DNA of 64,000 bases from Ampelocalamus luodianensis (GCA_036346255.1 CM070617.1:23301080-23365079); one strand, 5' to 3'; positions 1 through 12,496 are shown, counted from the stretch's first letter. The notes: generated by a model from the sequence alone, not told the origin. Numbers and translations are program-made.

Positions 1-476
1 CTGACTGTCAAAAAATAGTAAAGGCAACATCGATTTTTTTCATTGTTACATCAATTTAATGGTTGAGAGGATCGTTTATATAATTTACAGTAGGTAGGGG
101 TGGAGTATACAAAAGAGGAGCAGTACGAGTTGGAGACGGAAGCAAACGTGTAGCGGACGCGACTCGTGTGTGGCGTGCTGACGGGCGCCGTGGGGCTGAG
201 AGCCAGTTTGGATTCTAGAAGGGAAGCAGCTGGTAACGCCGCCAGTTACCGTTGCGGGCCGGGAGTTTGAACCCCTTACGGTTCTTCCGATGCGGTGCGG
301 CCGTCCGTGCCCACCCGGCCGTGCAGGCTCCTGGAGATCATCTGCGCCGTCCGTTCTCGAACCTGGGTACGGGATGATTTTGTCGCGGACGACGCTTCAG
401 ATTGCCACGGGTCAGCGGAAAATAGCCAGAATTTTAGGTTAAAAATGGTGCTTCGCTTAGTAAATAAGGTAGGTTT
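1..476. other. No gene recognised
   Basis: This is AT-rich then GC-mixed sequence flanking the first LTR. Short open frames occur on both strands (for example 295-573) but one runs straight into the LTR at 477 and none shows a protein motif. I see no RNA gene here. Confidence 0.5.
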
Positions 477-792
477 TGTTGTATATCGGAGCGTTTCGAG
501 ATCCAATTATGTATTGGCGCTTTACCTAAACAAAGGCATATTAGGGGGATTATCAGCCTATAAAGTCTATTAGTTAGTTTAGTCTCATATTGTTTATTCA
601 TACACGAAGGAAACCTCCTCCTCCTCTATAAATCTATAAATGGAGGCATGATGCTCTCACCGTACACACAAGTCTACGAGCCAAAAAATCAATAAAGAGA
701 GAAGATTCGTACTACATCCTTGTGTTCTTGTCTATTATTTTATTTTTGTGAGTTGAGAGATTCGTTCGTCGGCAATGTGACCTGAATATACA
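477..792 (+). repeat. 5' LTR of a degraded Copia element
   Basis: It begins TGTTGTATATCGG and ends near AATATACA. It matches the sequence at 9904-10075 at both ends: the shared stretches are CGTTTCGAG and CTTTACCTAAA near the start, and GAGTTGAGAG and TTCGTTCGTCGGCAAT near the end. A TATA-like run (TATAAATCTATAAATGG, about 627-643) and an AATAAA near 690 fit a promoter and poly(A) signal. A weak primer-binding-site-like stretch follows. No target-site duplication could be matched between the outer flanks, so the element is old or rearranged. Confidence 0.6.
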
Positions 793-795
793 ATG

Positions 796-807
796 TGTTA
801 TCAGTAC
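796..807 (+). other. Degenerate primer binding site
   Basis: TGTTATCAGTAC lies just inside the 477-792 LTR. It resembles the usual plant Copia primer site TGGTATCAGAGC (complement of the initiator tRNA-Met 3' end), with several mismatches. This fits an old, inactive element. Confidence 0.4.
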
Positions 808-1380
808 GATAACACTCTAAGCTAAGGCATTCTGGTACGATGCTTTCATCTAAGTTTTCAATTCTAGCAGTAGTGGTTTTTTAGTAGATTTGTCTTTTAT
901 ACTATTCATTGCCGGTGATCCCACCGGCCGACCGGGCACACGCGGTCCTACGACCGCATCGGCTGTACACCTCTGCGAATACGCTGACACGCTGCCACTG
1001 ACTGGGCCACTGGCTGCAGCCTTCGCGTGTGCGTCGCCGCGCCATAATAGATCGGAACAAGTGCACGCCTCCGCATAAACGTTGTCGACCTTGCCGTCAG
1101 ACTACCGCAGGCCTCCACGTGCACCATGCCCTAAGGGCACCCCGTCGACGTTGGCATCGCCTCCGCGTTGGTAAATGTGCTCATCGTCGCATTTGCGTCG
1201 ATGTCGTGCCCACGACGACCATGACGCTCTCGCACCGTGGCCATCACTGCCCAAGCTCATGACCTCACCGCCACCGCGGTGCTGTTGAGTCGTCACCGTC
1301 GCTGTCACCACGGTGCCGCCGGGTTAGACTAGGGCCATAGCTCGCCATCGTGCGGGATGAGGTAACGGCATCCGCAATCG
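808..1380. other. No gene; leader-like and GC-rich sequence
   Basis: The first part may be the untranslated leader of the Copia element. The part from about 900 is GC-rich and of unknown origin. The gag-like frame begins only at 6804, so several kilobases were inserted after the 5' LTR. No protein motif was seen in short frames on either strand. Confidence 0.4.
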
Positions 1381-1560
1381 CTAGGGGTGGGCATTTTTAT
1401 ATCGAAACCGAATTACCAAACCAAGCTGATTTAACCGAAATATTCAATAATTTGGTTTTCGGTGATCGGTTCAGTTTTAAATTCACGGTTATTCGGTGTT
1501 CGGTATTAGATTCGGTGTTCAGTATTAGGTTCGGTGTTGGTATCTCAGAAACTGAATAAG
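1381..1560. repeat. Possible end of a hAT-like or MITE repeat
   Basis: It starts TAGGGGTGGGCATTTTTATA and continues with many short AACCGAA and TTCGGTT words. A CAGGGGTGGGCA-like start is common at ends of plant hAT-type non-autonomous elements. I found no matching opposite end, so this is probably a fragment. Similar AACCGAA-rich sequence occurs at 5705-5845, on the other side of the solo LTR, and may be part of the same interrupted repeat. Confidence 0.3.
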
Positions 1561-1820
1561 TCATTTTACCAATATTTCCTAGCGCCAACCAATGGAAGAA
1601 GGCCAATGGCCCAGCTGATCACACGAGCCACCGAATCACCTCTCGATGCCTCGCCCCAATCATCTCGCACGAACTCATGACTCCTCACTCCCTTCCACTC
1701 GTCCAGGCTTGAGACTTCCTATAACCTAACCCTATCCGCCAAGGGCTAAGGGCACTAGGCCACGGTCGACCACCATCGAGGCGCTCACCAACCTACCAGC
1801 GAGGGCGGCTTGGGGGAGAG

Positions 1821-4800
1821 TGTCGGGACCCAAAATTACGATTCTGAAACCCTCTGTGTATAATGCACTAGTCCAAGATCACGCTAGTGCACACAGTGTT
1901 AACATAGGTAAATATCAATCCACACAAGTGATAAATAAAGTAAACGATTAGTTTGAATAACAAATAAGGTTTTGACCTTATGGTCGAGTTTACACTTATT
2001 GAGCCACGCAGGGCTAACAGAGAATAAAATAGCAACGGAACAGAAATAACTTCAGCGTAGATCCCATCAATTCACCACAGGCAACCGACTGGGATCCAGA
2101 CCTTAACGATCAGCAACCTTCAACGAACTCCTCATCGAAAGCAGGCGTAGACTCCTCTTCTGTAGGTTTGGGTGCAAGTTTTACAACAAGCGTGAGTACA
2201 CAACCGTACTCGCAAATCATACCACAGAATGCAATTTATAGATGCAGACTTATTCCAAAAGAAAATGCTTATGTGGTTCTTTTACATAAAGGCAACATTT
2301 GCAATTGAATACAATAATAGATTGAAATGCAATTCAAAACAAATAAACAATATTAATTTAACAGTTATTTTCACAAAGACACAAAGCTAAACAGATTATT
2401 TCACATAGCCATATGACTTAGATCACATAGCTCCCATCCCACATTTTATGAAAACTACCCCTCGTGTGAAATCCCCGAGCATGTCCATGACCACGGACAC
2501 AGCTATTCGAATATATTGATTTAACACTCTGCAGAGATTGTACACTTTACCCACACGATACAACTAGTGTTGCAAGCACTAATCATAACAAAACGGTTCA
2601 GAAACTTCATCTTAGCATTGACACTCCCGACGTGCTTACAAACCGCTATGCCAACCCAAACGAAGCGCTTTGGCATAACACACATCGTTGGAAAGGGACA
2701 CGGCGAACCGCCCCGTGATGCGACTACCTTGTAGTACACACCTCCACCCATAGCCTAACCTGCAGCCTGAGTAATCAATGCCAAGAATTCATAACCTACT
2801 AAGTTAGGTCCGTCCCATCAAGCATGTGGTCGTACAGTAAGGCTCAGTTCAATAACGCACAAAGTTAAGTCCTTAATTGACCAAGGCATGACTTCCATTC
2901 TCTAACTATGCCACAAAGATCATTATTCTCATGCATATAGCTTCCACCATATCACACAGTATCCACCACTTGCCTCGGTCCAAATCCTTTACCACCCAGT
3001 TGGTTTTAGTGCAACACATGCTATCACGAAGTAATAACACATAGCACACAGTTTTACACAAAGTTCCATAGTCACTTAGTCAGATTTAATATTTGCAACT
3101 CCAATGAGATGTGAGACTCGTAGCATGGCTAAGCAATTATACTCGCATCTAACCAACCCACGTTGGTGCTATAATATTACCAACTAATAAACCAATCTAG
3201 GGTGACAAGGAAATATGACATACAAGGCCAAGGTGTATTAACAAATTGGATAATAACTATACCCAAAAGTATTTAAATACATAATTAAAGTAGAATGCAA
3301 TACTTTGAAATAAAGTAATTTGAAAACTGGGTTCAAGATGATCAAATGTATGACTTGCCTTGGAAAAGATCTAAGTACTGGTCTTGATCTTGAGGTGCTT
3401 CTTCTTCTCCAAAATTCCACGACGTATCGACGTCTACTCGTAAACGAAACAAATAAACAAAACAAATAAATAACATAGGCAAAACAAACTCCAAAAAATT
3501 AAATAAAAATCTCAGATAAATAGAGCTCGAATTTAGATAAATTTTGGAACTTGAATGGGCTCAAACGGAGTTCGGATGCAAAAGTTATGGGCTCGGGAAG
3601 TTCCAATCTAAAAGAAACCCTAATTTTGGATTTACTGGAATTTCCGAATTATTTCTTAACAGAAAAATCGGATTATTGTGCAAGCACGACGTCAGCACAG
3701 AATTTCGAGAATAAAAGAAAATAAAGAAAAATACTGACATGTGGGACCCACATGTCAGCGAGATGGCTCACGGTAGACCAAGTCTACCGAGCCGATTGAA
3801 TCTGGAGACTGGTGGACTTGCCATGTGGATCGATCTGGACCAATCCGATCGACACATCGGCGCAGCGGCCGCCGACCGACGACGGGCGCATACACGCAGT
3901 CGACGGGGCGCCACGCGAGACGACACGTCGGCGCGGGACCTGATGTGGCGAGCCACGTGGATGGCCACGTCAGCTCAACGGTGACGGGCTCGGGAACCAA
4001 CGGCAACGGCAAACGACGGTGATCCACCGGCGGTGAGTGGTACCAACGTGTAGCTGAGGTTATTGCGAACCTCAGGGTGCAATTCTGGGTGATCGGGGTG
4101 GACAGAAACAGCCGACGGCGAGCTTAGAGCGGCGGAGAGGTTCGGCTTTTGCCGGACGGAGGTTCCGGTGAGGTTCAGGCGACGGCGAGGACTCCGGAAG
4201 GTAGAGGGCGCGACGACGAACCCGGCGGTGCAGACCACGAGGGCAGGGCGACATCGACGACGGCGCAAAATGGAGACAAAGGCCGGCGGCGAAAAACCCT
4301 AAAACTCTGATTGCGGCGGCGCTAGGGCTCAAGTTGCGCAATAGGTTGAGGGGTTCTGGTGCGGACGTCGATGCGATCCCAGGGGTGTCTTTTATAGGGT
4401 CCGGAGGGCTAGGAAGGCGTGCGACGATGGAACTCTAAAAAGAGTCCGAGAGGGCCTCGCGAGAAAATGGAGATTGAAACGGAATCGGGATAAGATTTTT
4501 ATCCCAAAAGATGCGGAGAAGATAGAGATTGAGTTTGGTAAGGAAATCTAGAAGGTTTTGGTTAGGAAAGTCCCGTTGTCGTACGAGGTTTGGAGGTCTT
4601 TAATGGCGGACGGACGGCGGAGCTGCGCGAAGACGAAGCCGACTCGGAGACGAAGACCTGACGCGTGGGGCCCACACGTCAGCAAAAGCCCACGCACGTG
4701 CACGATCGGACCAAGAGAGTTAACCGTCCAGATCTAATTGAACGGCTCACAATCAAGGGGACGTTCGGGTCCCCGAACGATCACGCCGCATCTGACCGTT

Positions 4801-5330
4801 CAACCTTGATCGAACAGCTCAAAAATGCTGGTGACATTCGGGCCGCCCGAAAGGCACAACGCCATCGGACCGTTCAAAGAGAATCGGACGATTGAGGTTT
4901 AACGTGCTCGCGCGAGGAGAGAGGAAGAGAGGCTGACACGCGGGACCACTGCCGGAGGAGGCGGGCTCGCTTGCATGTGGGGTGAGCAGTGGGCGGCAGG
5001 AGGATTTGGGCTGGGTTTCGGCCCAAGAGCTTTTCTGAGATTTTAATTAGTTTTTCTATTTTGTAATATACCAAAAATCCAAATAAGCAATAGAAAATAG
5101 AAAATGAACTCGGAAAATTCTAGAAAATTCTAGAAAATATATCTGAGCACATAGAACCCAAATAAAATAGTTTTGGCTATTGTTCATGTTGGGATTATTC
5201 ACATTAAATGTTTTTATTGTAAAGTCCAATATTAAGCTTTTGAATTAAATTCAAATAAATCTAAATGATGACTTTTCTCCCTACTAACTATTCAAAAGGT
5301 TTTTAAAATTCAGAAAATTGGGATGTTACA
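1821..5330 (-). mobile_element. Solo LTR, copy A (3.5 kb)
   Basis: The block starts TGTCGGGACC and ends GGATGTTACA, and is flanked by perfect 5-bp duplications GAGAG (1816-1820 and 5331-5335). This is the signature of an LTR-retrotransposon insertion. There is no primer site, gag or pol inside, so it is best read as a solo LTR left by recombination between two LTRs. A TATA box on the minus strand (CTTTTATA on the plus strand, 4389-4396) sets the orientation: the LTR reads TGTAACATCC... on the minus strand. Open frames inside it around 3739-4341 lie in GC-rich U5-like sequence and have no recognised domain. It is a diverged relative of 29168-32753. Long LTRs of this kind are known from grass Gypsy families; the exact family is not determined. 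Confidence 0.8.
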
Positions 5331-5335
5331 GAGAG

Positions 5336-6790
5336 GCGAGTGGCGGATGACAAGGATTGGGCAGTGGCCAAGAAGGAAGTTGCGAGCATCGCCAAGCCAA
5401 GCCAAGCCAAAGACACCCGCCATCGATTCACGTGGCCAATGGTCACGCTCACATCTCAAGTCAGATAGGTGATTGCCTGGTTGTGGATTGGTAATTTAGG
5501 TCATGCTCATTTATTTTTTTGGGTCATGTTCATTTATTCCTTTGTTTGGTGTTTAAGCTACTCTATCTTGTGCTATCCTCTGTTTGGTTGCTATGTGTTG
5601 TGCTTATGTGTTATTTGGTTGTGTAATTTCAACTAGAGTGTTGCTTGGATCTTTGCTTCTGGCCTTATTCCTTGTTTGGCCTGTTATTGTCTGCTATAAT
5701 TTGGTAAACTGAAATACCAAATTAACCGAACCAAATTAATTCGGTTAATTAGGTCTGGTTTGTTATTTTAGTTTAGTTAATTTGATGGTCACCTCTTAAA
5801 AACCAAAATATTTTTTGATCGAATAAACGAAATCGATTTAACGAGGGGAGGGGCCACCAGTGCGACCACTTCCACCGCCTCCTTATGTTGACGAGATAGG
5901 CAAGGGGATCGGGGTCACCGACGAGAATCGCCGCTGCCTCTCTATGCCTCTGCGCGAGGGGAGGGACAAGGTCGTTGAGGGCGTCGCCACCACACCGGTC
6001 GAGTGTCAGACGAGCATGTGTCGTCGCCTCCGCCTTCACCCTTGGCACAGGTGAGGGGGAGGGTTTGCATGCCACCACCATCATCTCCGCCTCTTGCCGA
6101 TGGGAAAAGAAAGAGGGGATGGATGGAGAAGGCCACATGCGCTGTAGTTGCAGCCCACCGCAGAGGTTACCTCTTTAGGCGTCACCTCCGGTTGGGAGCG
6201 GAGTCGTGTTGTGGCAAGCGTGAGAACGGGCTGCCGCCATTGCACGGCGCTAGGGTTAAAACCCTAGTGCGTGGGCTAGATGGGTCGACATGCGTCGTGT
6301 GGGCAGAAAGCCACTATTTAGGCTATTGGTTTTGGCCCAAAAGGCCCGGTCGGGATGGGATCCGACCGACCCTGATGCTTTTGTACAAAAACTCTTTGGC
6401 TTTTTCAAAATTAAGCATAAGTCCTTGGTATATTAAAATTTGGTCCTTCTGGATCGAAATTTTTGCAAAAGAGACCCTGAAACTTTCCAAATAAAGTATG
6501 AGGGCTTCCACTCGGTGTAATTTTGCTAATTAAACCTCAGATTTTTTTTGGGTTTTTTTATTTAAGCTTTTTGCGGTTTATTTAAATAGCAAAAATTGAT
6601 TTTCTATTAATTTGTGAGTGTAGTAATTATTCTATGCCTAGAAAATTAGTAGAAATTTACTGGAAATCCATAAAATTTAATATTTACTTCTCCTACAAGT
6701 TGTTTTGTTGATGTAACACATGTTTTGACTCATGCGGTACATGATGTACCTATTAATTACCTTATGGTAATTATATACATCGCTATGCAG
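5336..6790. other. No gene; repeat-derived spacer
   Basis: This follows the GAGAG duplication of the solo LTR. It has an AACCGAA-rich patch (5705-5845), a GC-rich patch (about 5840-6340), and an AT-rich stretch before the Copia gag start. Frames in the GC-rich patch (5773-6494, both strands) overlap each other and carry no motif. It probably represents further insertions into the Copia leader. Confidence 0.4.
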
Positions 6791-6803
6791 TGCCATAGGC
6801 AAC

Positions 6804-9180
6804 ATGACTAACGTCGCAAAAAAGGAATTTGATGAATTGACTAATTATAGGAGCAACTACCTAACATGGGTCATAGACATGGAGTTCTACTTAGCCTCCA
6901 AAGGGCTAAGTGCAACTATTGTTCCTCACATCAAATACTAATAGACCCCAGAGGAAGACAAGGCTAAGGCCATATTCTTCCTACATCATCATTTGAATAA
7001 GGATCCCAAGAATGAGTATCCGAGAGAGATCCTTTAACCCTGTGGGTTTCCCTTCAAAAGAGATATACTCAGCAAATGGAATTAATGCTCCCACAGGCGG
7101 AGCATGATTGGATGAGTTTGCGCTTCCAGGATTTTAAATATGTCGTGGTTTATAACCCAACACTCCATATGATAATTTCTCATGCTAGACTCCGTGGAAA
7201 AGATTTTACAGAGGAACAACTGATCGAGAAAACACTTTCGACTTTTTGTGCTATAAATCTGGTGCTAGCACAGTAGTACAGAGAAAAGGGGTATGAAAAC
7301 CACTCTGAACTGATAATCACACTTCTAGTGGCGAAAAAGCATAATGATCTCCTCATGAGGGACATAACATTCAAAAAAGGATGAATGTCGGTGGAAAAGG
7401 AAGGGGGCTAGGGAAAAAAGTCTAAATCATTTGTGTTCAAGGCAAAAGGTAAGACATGAGAAAAGAGAAAATCTCCAATGAAAGCGACATGTGACAATAG
7501 GCCATGCTATAAGTGTGAGCTCAAGGGTCACTTGACAAAAGGTTGGAAGACACCTAAGCATCAGGTGGAGCTCTATCAAGAGTCTCAAAGAAAGAAAAGC
7601 TAGAATAAACTAGAAGCTCACTTTCTGGAAACACCAGCAGGAGGAGAGCAAGAGGAGAATAAAACCCATCAACTGGTAGTAGGGGAGGAATCGGGCGATG
7701 GTGCTCTGTATGATGACGAATATGCTCCTTTACTAGATGATAAGTTATTGGATATTCATCCAGAAAAGGATCAAGGGAGTCCTACGAATTAATCTCCATT
7801 ATCTCCTTAAATTTAGAAGTCCATTTATGGTGTGTTTAGGAAGGTGTTGCTAATTTGAACACCAAATTTTGTCAATCCTGAATTAGTCAGCAATATTACT
7901 ATTTAGAACTAAAATTTCTTCCTATAATATTTAGTTCATGAATAAAGTATATCCATTTCATTTGCATGTCTTATGTTTGCATTTATGCGTATACAATGTT
8001 TTTAATTCATGCAAACTATTTATCTCCTTCTTATAGTTGACGTACAATGGAGGGAGAACATGAACTCTATCTTGTGGACAGTTGTACCACAAATTCTGTC
8101 CTAAGAGATATGAAGTATCTCCAGACCTTAAGTTCTAAGACTGGTAATATTATGATCATAGCTGACAACTGTGATAATATTGTAGGTACTGGAAGAGCCA
8201 CGACAATCTTACCGACGGGAACAAAAATAATCATTGTGAATGCATTATTGTTCCCAGACTCAACTATAACTCTACTAAGTTTCAAAGATATCTAAAATAA
8301 TGGTTTCCACACGAAAACAGAGGAGGGGAATGGTTCTGAGTACATTATGATCACTAAGAAAGAGGGATGTTAGAAAGAAGTAGTAGAGAAACTCCCTACA
8401 TTCTCCTTTGAATTGTACTACATGTTTATTAAACATGATAAAAATATGTTGCAACGAGCGTTCAGGTTAAAGACCTCGAACTATTTAGAACATGGCATGA
8501 ACGTCTGGGTCATCCTGAAGACAATATGATACGCTGAATACTACAACATTCTTCTGGCCACAACTTGAAGTCCAAAGACATTCCTGATCTATATCACACT
8601 TTGTGTGTGAGGCCTGTGCGAAAGACAAGTTAATTACGAGACCCTCGTATCATAAGATCAAGAATGAATTGCCTGCTTTCCTTGAGAGCATTCAGGGGGG
8701 TATATGTGGATCTATTGAGCCCATGTTTGGGCCATTCATGTACTTTATTATAGTAATAGACGCATCCACTCAGTGGATACATGTATGTCTACTATCCACT
8801 AGGAATCACGCCATTGTCAAGCTGATTTCACAAAATATTGCACTAAGGGCAAAGTTTTCAGGTCATACGATCCAATCCATAAGAACGGATAATACTAGAG
8901 AGTTTACTTCAAAAGCATTTAATGACTATTGCATGGCCTTAGGTACAACAGTGGAACATTTGGCCCACATTTTTAAACTCGGAATGGACTTGTTGAATCA
9001 TTAATCAAGAGGTTCAAGATAATCGCTAGACCCTTGTTAATGATATCCAGTTTACCAATTACATGTCTGGGGACATGCGGTATTACATGCATTAGCATTA
9101 ATACGACTCCGACCATCCATATACCATAAGTTGTTACCTTTTTCCCAATAGTGCGTGGGAAAGAGCAAGTATTTTTCATC
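6804..9180 (+). pseudogene. Degenerate Copia gag-protease-integrase
   Basis: A gag-like start at 6804 (MTNVAKKEFDEL) has an in-frame stop after about 45 codons. Further gag sequence follows around 7076-7380. A zinc knuckle near 7505-7550 reads CYKCELKGHLTKGW, with tryptophan in place of the last cysteine. The protease-like frame at 8047-8295 has VDSC where the DSG catalytic motif is expected. The pre-integrase motif WHERLGHP is near 8490, and the integrase core at 8603-9004 keeps CEAC, VIDAST and RTDNTREF. Stops and frameshifts separate every part. The reverse transcriptase and RNase H are absent; a different repeat begins soon after the integrase. No functional protein can be made. Confidence 0.75.
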
Positions 9181-9235
9181 CTGCGTAAATTCGGTGTTGT
9201 GTATAACTTATATATAACAAAGTGAAAGGAAGAGA

Positions 9236-9582
9236 CTGTGTCCAGAAAGCGGGAGCACAGCGTACGCTTTCCAGACACAACCCTATAGGGGAGACGCAGT
9301 TGCGTGAGGTTACAAAATATTATGGGCTGGGGGTGCGGGGGGCTTCAGCCCCTGCTGTACGGACTATGAGTCCAAGTCGAACATGTAATTGGGGTACAAA
9401 TATATACCACCGACCTCTTGTAACCTTAATCAGAAGGAAAAAAACTCCTCATACGGACGGAGCCGCCGCAATTCGGCTCCCGGTGACGTATGCTTTGCCG
9501 AATCTCGTAAACAAATTCTCGTGTCTCTTGTGCGCTTGCTGTGGTTGTTCTCTTGCGCAAAGGGCTGTCGCTGGTTCCAACA
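9236..9582 (+). repeat. Possible LTR fragment of another element
   Basis: The stretch replaces the expected reverse-transcriptase region of the Copia element. It begins with an imperfect hairpin (about 9238-9281) and ends CGCTGGTTCCAACA after a TCTCGTGTCTCTTGTGCG run, which resembles the R-U5 end of plant LTRs. No flanking duplication was found, so the boundaries are approximate. Confidence 0.3.
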
Positions 9583-9903
9583 TTCTGTTATGTCGTTTAC
9601 ATACCTATCTAACTTGTTCGTGGTATTAGTATGAGAAGACACAAAGAGTTGTTGTCTTTAGAGGGAGATATATGATCTTCATATATGTTCATCATTGGAT
9701 GAATATATGTTGTATTATTTTTCCCTTGTTTGAGTTTTGTCTGAATGAGTTTTCTCATTCAAAGTTTTTTAACGAGTCAGCATGCGCAATGGTAAAAACA
9801 CGAGCCATGTACTCTTTTCTTCTTTATGTTTTTTCCCACTAGATTTTCAAAATAAATTTTTAATAGGACACGAGCATGGCGTTAACAAAGTGTCCAAAGG
9901 GAG
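9583..9903. other. No gene; tail of the Copia element
   Basis: AT-rich sequence between the LTR-like fragment and the 3' LTR. It ends in a purine run (CCAAAGGGAG, about 9894-9903) directly before the 3' LTR, which would serve as polypurine tract. Confidence 0.4.
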
Positions 9904-10075
9904 TGTTATATATCAGCCCGTTTCGAGTCTCGGTTATGCGTAGACACTTTACCTAAATAAAGACTCATAAGGGGGGTTGTTAGCAACGCGACCTCAAATA
10001 CTTGTGTTCTTATCTATTGTTTATTATTTATGAGTTGAGAGTTTCGTTCGTCGGCAATAAGACCTCAAATATACA
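9904..10075 (+). repeat. 3' LTR of the degraded Copia element, internally deleted
   Basis: It starts TGTTATATATCAGCCCG and ends near AATATACA, matching both ends of 477-792. About 140 bp present in the 5' LTR (roughly 550-715, with the TATA-like run and AATAAA) is missing here. A purine run precedes it. Confidence 0.6.
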
Positions 10076-11239
10076 ACATGTTCCGCTTATTCATGAGTTC
10101 GACAAAAAATAAGTAGGTACTTCAGAAATACGACACCAACTGAACGATGAATTATTCTTCTATTTTGAATATTACAAATTGCAGTATCAAAGCAAGTAGC
10201 AACTGGTATAACCTTCATAAAGAAACCAGGAGGCTCAGATGCAGAATCGGATGATTCTCCGACACGGTTAATTCCTTAAACCAGGAGGCATACGAGTTCA
10301 GTTTGGTCAATGTATATACAGGGGACAACAGAATCCAGACATTCTTGTCTCTTGGGGTATGGAAGAGATCTTCATCACTGAAAAACCAAAGCCATTAAAT
10401 ATCTACCGTATATAGCAAATAAGATTCCTTGCATAGTTGAGGAGGCAAATATACAGGTGACTGCATGATAAACATTCATATAGATACAGCAGCGTGTGCT
10501 GTGTGCATGGTAAATTTGGCTCGGAAGTCGGGCATTTCAGAAGCAGAATGCCGCATCAAGAGCGTATAACTACTGGCAACCTGCAAATGGCAACTTGGGT
10601 CGGTAAAACTTACACCGAAGTTGTTGTCTTGTTACTAGTCAATAAACAAAATCTCGTTTTTCAAACTTCGCCTGCAAATTTCTACTAGTTAAAAGCAACA
10701 CAAAAATGTTTTAGGGAATCACACATCTCCACTAGATATCCCTGCTCTAAAAATTGATTGCAATCTAACCAGAATCACATGGACAGAAAAAGAATCCACT
10801 TCGGTGAAATACTACAAGAACAGGAATGTAAAAGCTGGATTTTCTATTGTCTGGACGCGCAGTTGATACAAATTATAAGACAACTTGAGAAATAAATGGT
10901 TAATAATCTGTCATCAAGTATAGCAGAAACTCATTCAGCATGCTCATGGTTGACCACTTCAAAAGGAGAAAAAATAGTACAACTTGAAAGTAGCTTGCTC
11001 GACTAAATTCTTCTTATCAAAGTATAAAAGCACTGACCTTCTGAAGTGTTCTGGTCTTCTGGATCTTCTATCTTTCTGCTGCTATAAATTTGCTGATCAT
11101 TTTCGCCCATAGTGGAGTTCTGTCCATGTCGAATAAACCACTCAAGTGAACAGTTTCTTATGTTGCACTTTGCAAGATAGATTTGAGTAGGTTTCCGCTC
11201 CTCACGGTCTATGTATATCATCTTCCTACTTTCTCATGT
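10076..11239. other. No gene; downstream flank of the PPR gene
   Basis: AT-rich sequence on the 3' side of the minus-strand PPR gene, probably holding its 3' untranslated region. The short minus-strand frame at 11003-11221 has no recognisable motif. I see no RNA gene. Confidence 0.5.
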
Positions 11240-12496
11240 CTAAGTAAAAGAGTTATCAGTAGAACCTCCCAGTCTCGCCTTGGCATCCAATAATGACTGG
11301 CAGACTGCTGCGCTTGTTTGTAGACCAGCACGCACCATGTCATCAAGCAGAGCCTCAGCTTCCTGACATTTACCATCATTGCAAAGAACACGGATTGTCA
11401 GGCCATAGCTCGCAGCATTCGGAACCCAGCCATTCTTGCTCATCTCCATGATCAGCCTCAGAGCCTTGTACGAGCTCCCTTCTCGCCCATAACCATAAAT
11501 CATCATGTCATAGATCACATTGCTCGGCTCAACTCCTTTCTCGTCCATCAACTGGAACAGCTTCCTGGCATCCTTCATGTTCCCTTCCATGCAGAGCGCA
11601 CGCATCAGAACACCGTAAGTGCGCACATCCACCTCTAAACCAGTCTTCTCCATCTCTGCAAACATCTCAAAAGCCTTGTCCATGTCATTTTCCTTGGCAA
11701 ATGCATCAATGAGTATGGTGTACGTCACTTTTGTGGGTACCAATCCTCGCTCCTTCATGTCAGAGAAAGCCCTGTTTGCCCGGGCCATATCTCTAGCACG
11801 ACAGAACCCGGCAATAAGCGTATTGTACGTCACTGCACTCGGTGGGCACCCGTCAGCCTTCATCTGGTTGAAGATGTGCAGAGCATTGGACATCTTCCCG
11901 GCTTTGCCATAGCCATCGATGAGAAGGTTGAACGTCACAATGCTAGGCCGGATACCCTCCCTTCTCATCATTTCAAGCAGCTGGGTGGCATCCTTCAGTC
12001 TGGCATGCCTGCATAGCCCGGCAATGTAGGTGTTATAGCTGACAACATTGCGTGCGACGCCCTTCACAAGCATTTCGTCGAACAGGTGACGGGCACGCTC
12101 GAACTCCCCCATCCTGCACCACACCCCGATCAAGCAGTTGTAGGTGTAGAGATTTGGCTCAACTCCACCTCTCCTCATCTCCTCAAACAAGGCGAAACCC
12201 TTCTCTGTGTGTCCATGAATGAAGTAGCCGTGGATCAGAGCAGTGTAAGTGACCTCGTTGGGGGCCAAGCCCAAGCGCCGCATTACGTCGAACACCCTGC
12301 GGGCTTCCGTCACGTTGCCGTTCCTGCAGCAGCCGACGACGAGCGCGGTGCACGCGGCTACGTCCAGCGCTGCGTCGCCCGCCTTAGTACCACGGGCGAG
12401 CAGCGCGAGGGCCGATCGCACCTCGCCGGCGGCGCAGAGACGGCGCACGGCTGCGGCCGTGGTCGCCGACATCAGAATTCCCGTAAAAGATTTCAC
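11240..12496 (-). CDS. P-class pentatricopeptide repeat protein, ABO8-like
   Basis: A single uninterrupted frame of 418 codons, typical of intronless plant PPR genes. About ten consecutive 35-residue PPR motifs run from about residue 45 to 394, each with the VTYNTLI...G.......A..LF.EM...G..P pattern (for example VTYTALIHGYFIHGHTEKG and VSYNTYIAGLCRHARLKDA). There is no E, DYW or SMR extension, so it is P-class. Such proteins bind organellar RNA base by base and support splicing or stability. The C-terminal motifs (IYDMMIYGYGREGSSYKAL) recall Arabidopsis At4g11690/ABO8, a mitochondrial nad4 intron splicing factor; that match is from memory. This protein looks shorter at the N-terminus, and no clear transit peptide is visible. 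Met1 was chosen as the first ATG; a second in-frame ATG is at residue 9. Confidence 0.88.
   Translation of the reverse strand: MKSFTGILMSATTAAAVRRLCAAGEVRSALALLARGTKAGDAALDVAACTALVVGCCRNGNVTEARRVFDVMRRLGLAPNEVTYTALIHGYFIHGHTEKGFALFEEMRRGGVEPNLYTYNCLIGVWCRMGEFERARHLFDEMLVKGVARNVVSYNTYIAGLCRHARLKDATQLLEMMRREGIRPSIVTFNLLIDGYGKAGKMSNALHIFNQMKADGCPPSAVTYNTLIAGFCRARDMARANRAFSDMKERGLVPTKVTYTILIDAFAKENDMDKAFEMFAEMEKTGLEVDVRTYGVLMRALCMEGNMKDARKLFQLMDEKGVEPSNVIYDMMIYGYGREGSSYKALRLIMEMSKNGWVPNAASYGLTIRVLCNDGKCQEAEALLDDMVRAGLQTSAAVCQSLLDAKARLGGSTDNSFT

Noticed and set aside
3739..4341. Overlapping frames inside solo LTR A as genes
   Set aside because: Same reason; they occupy the equivalent GC-rich part of the related LTR.
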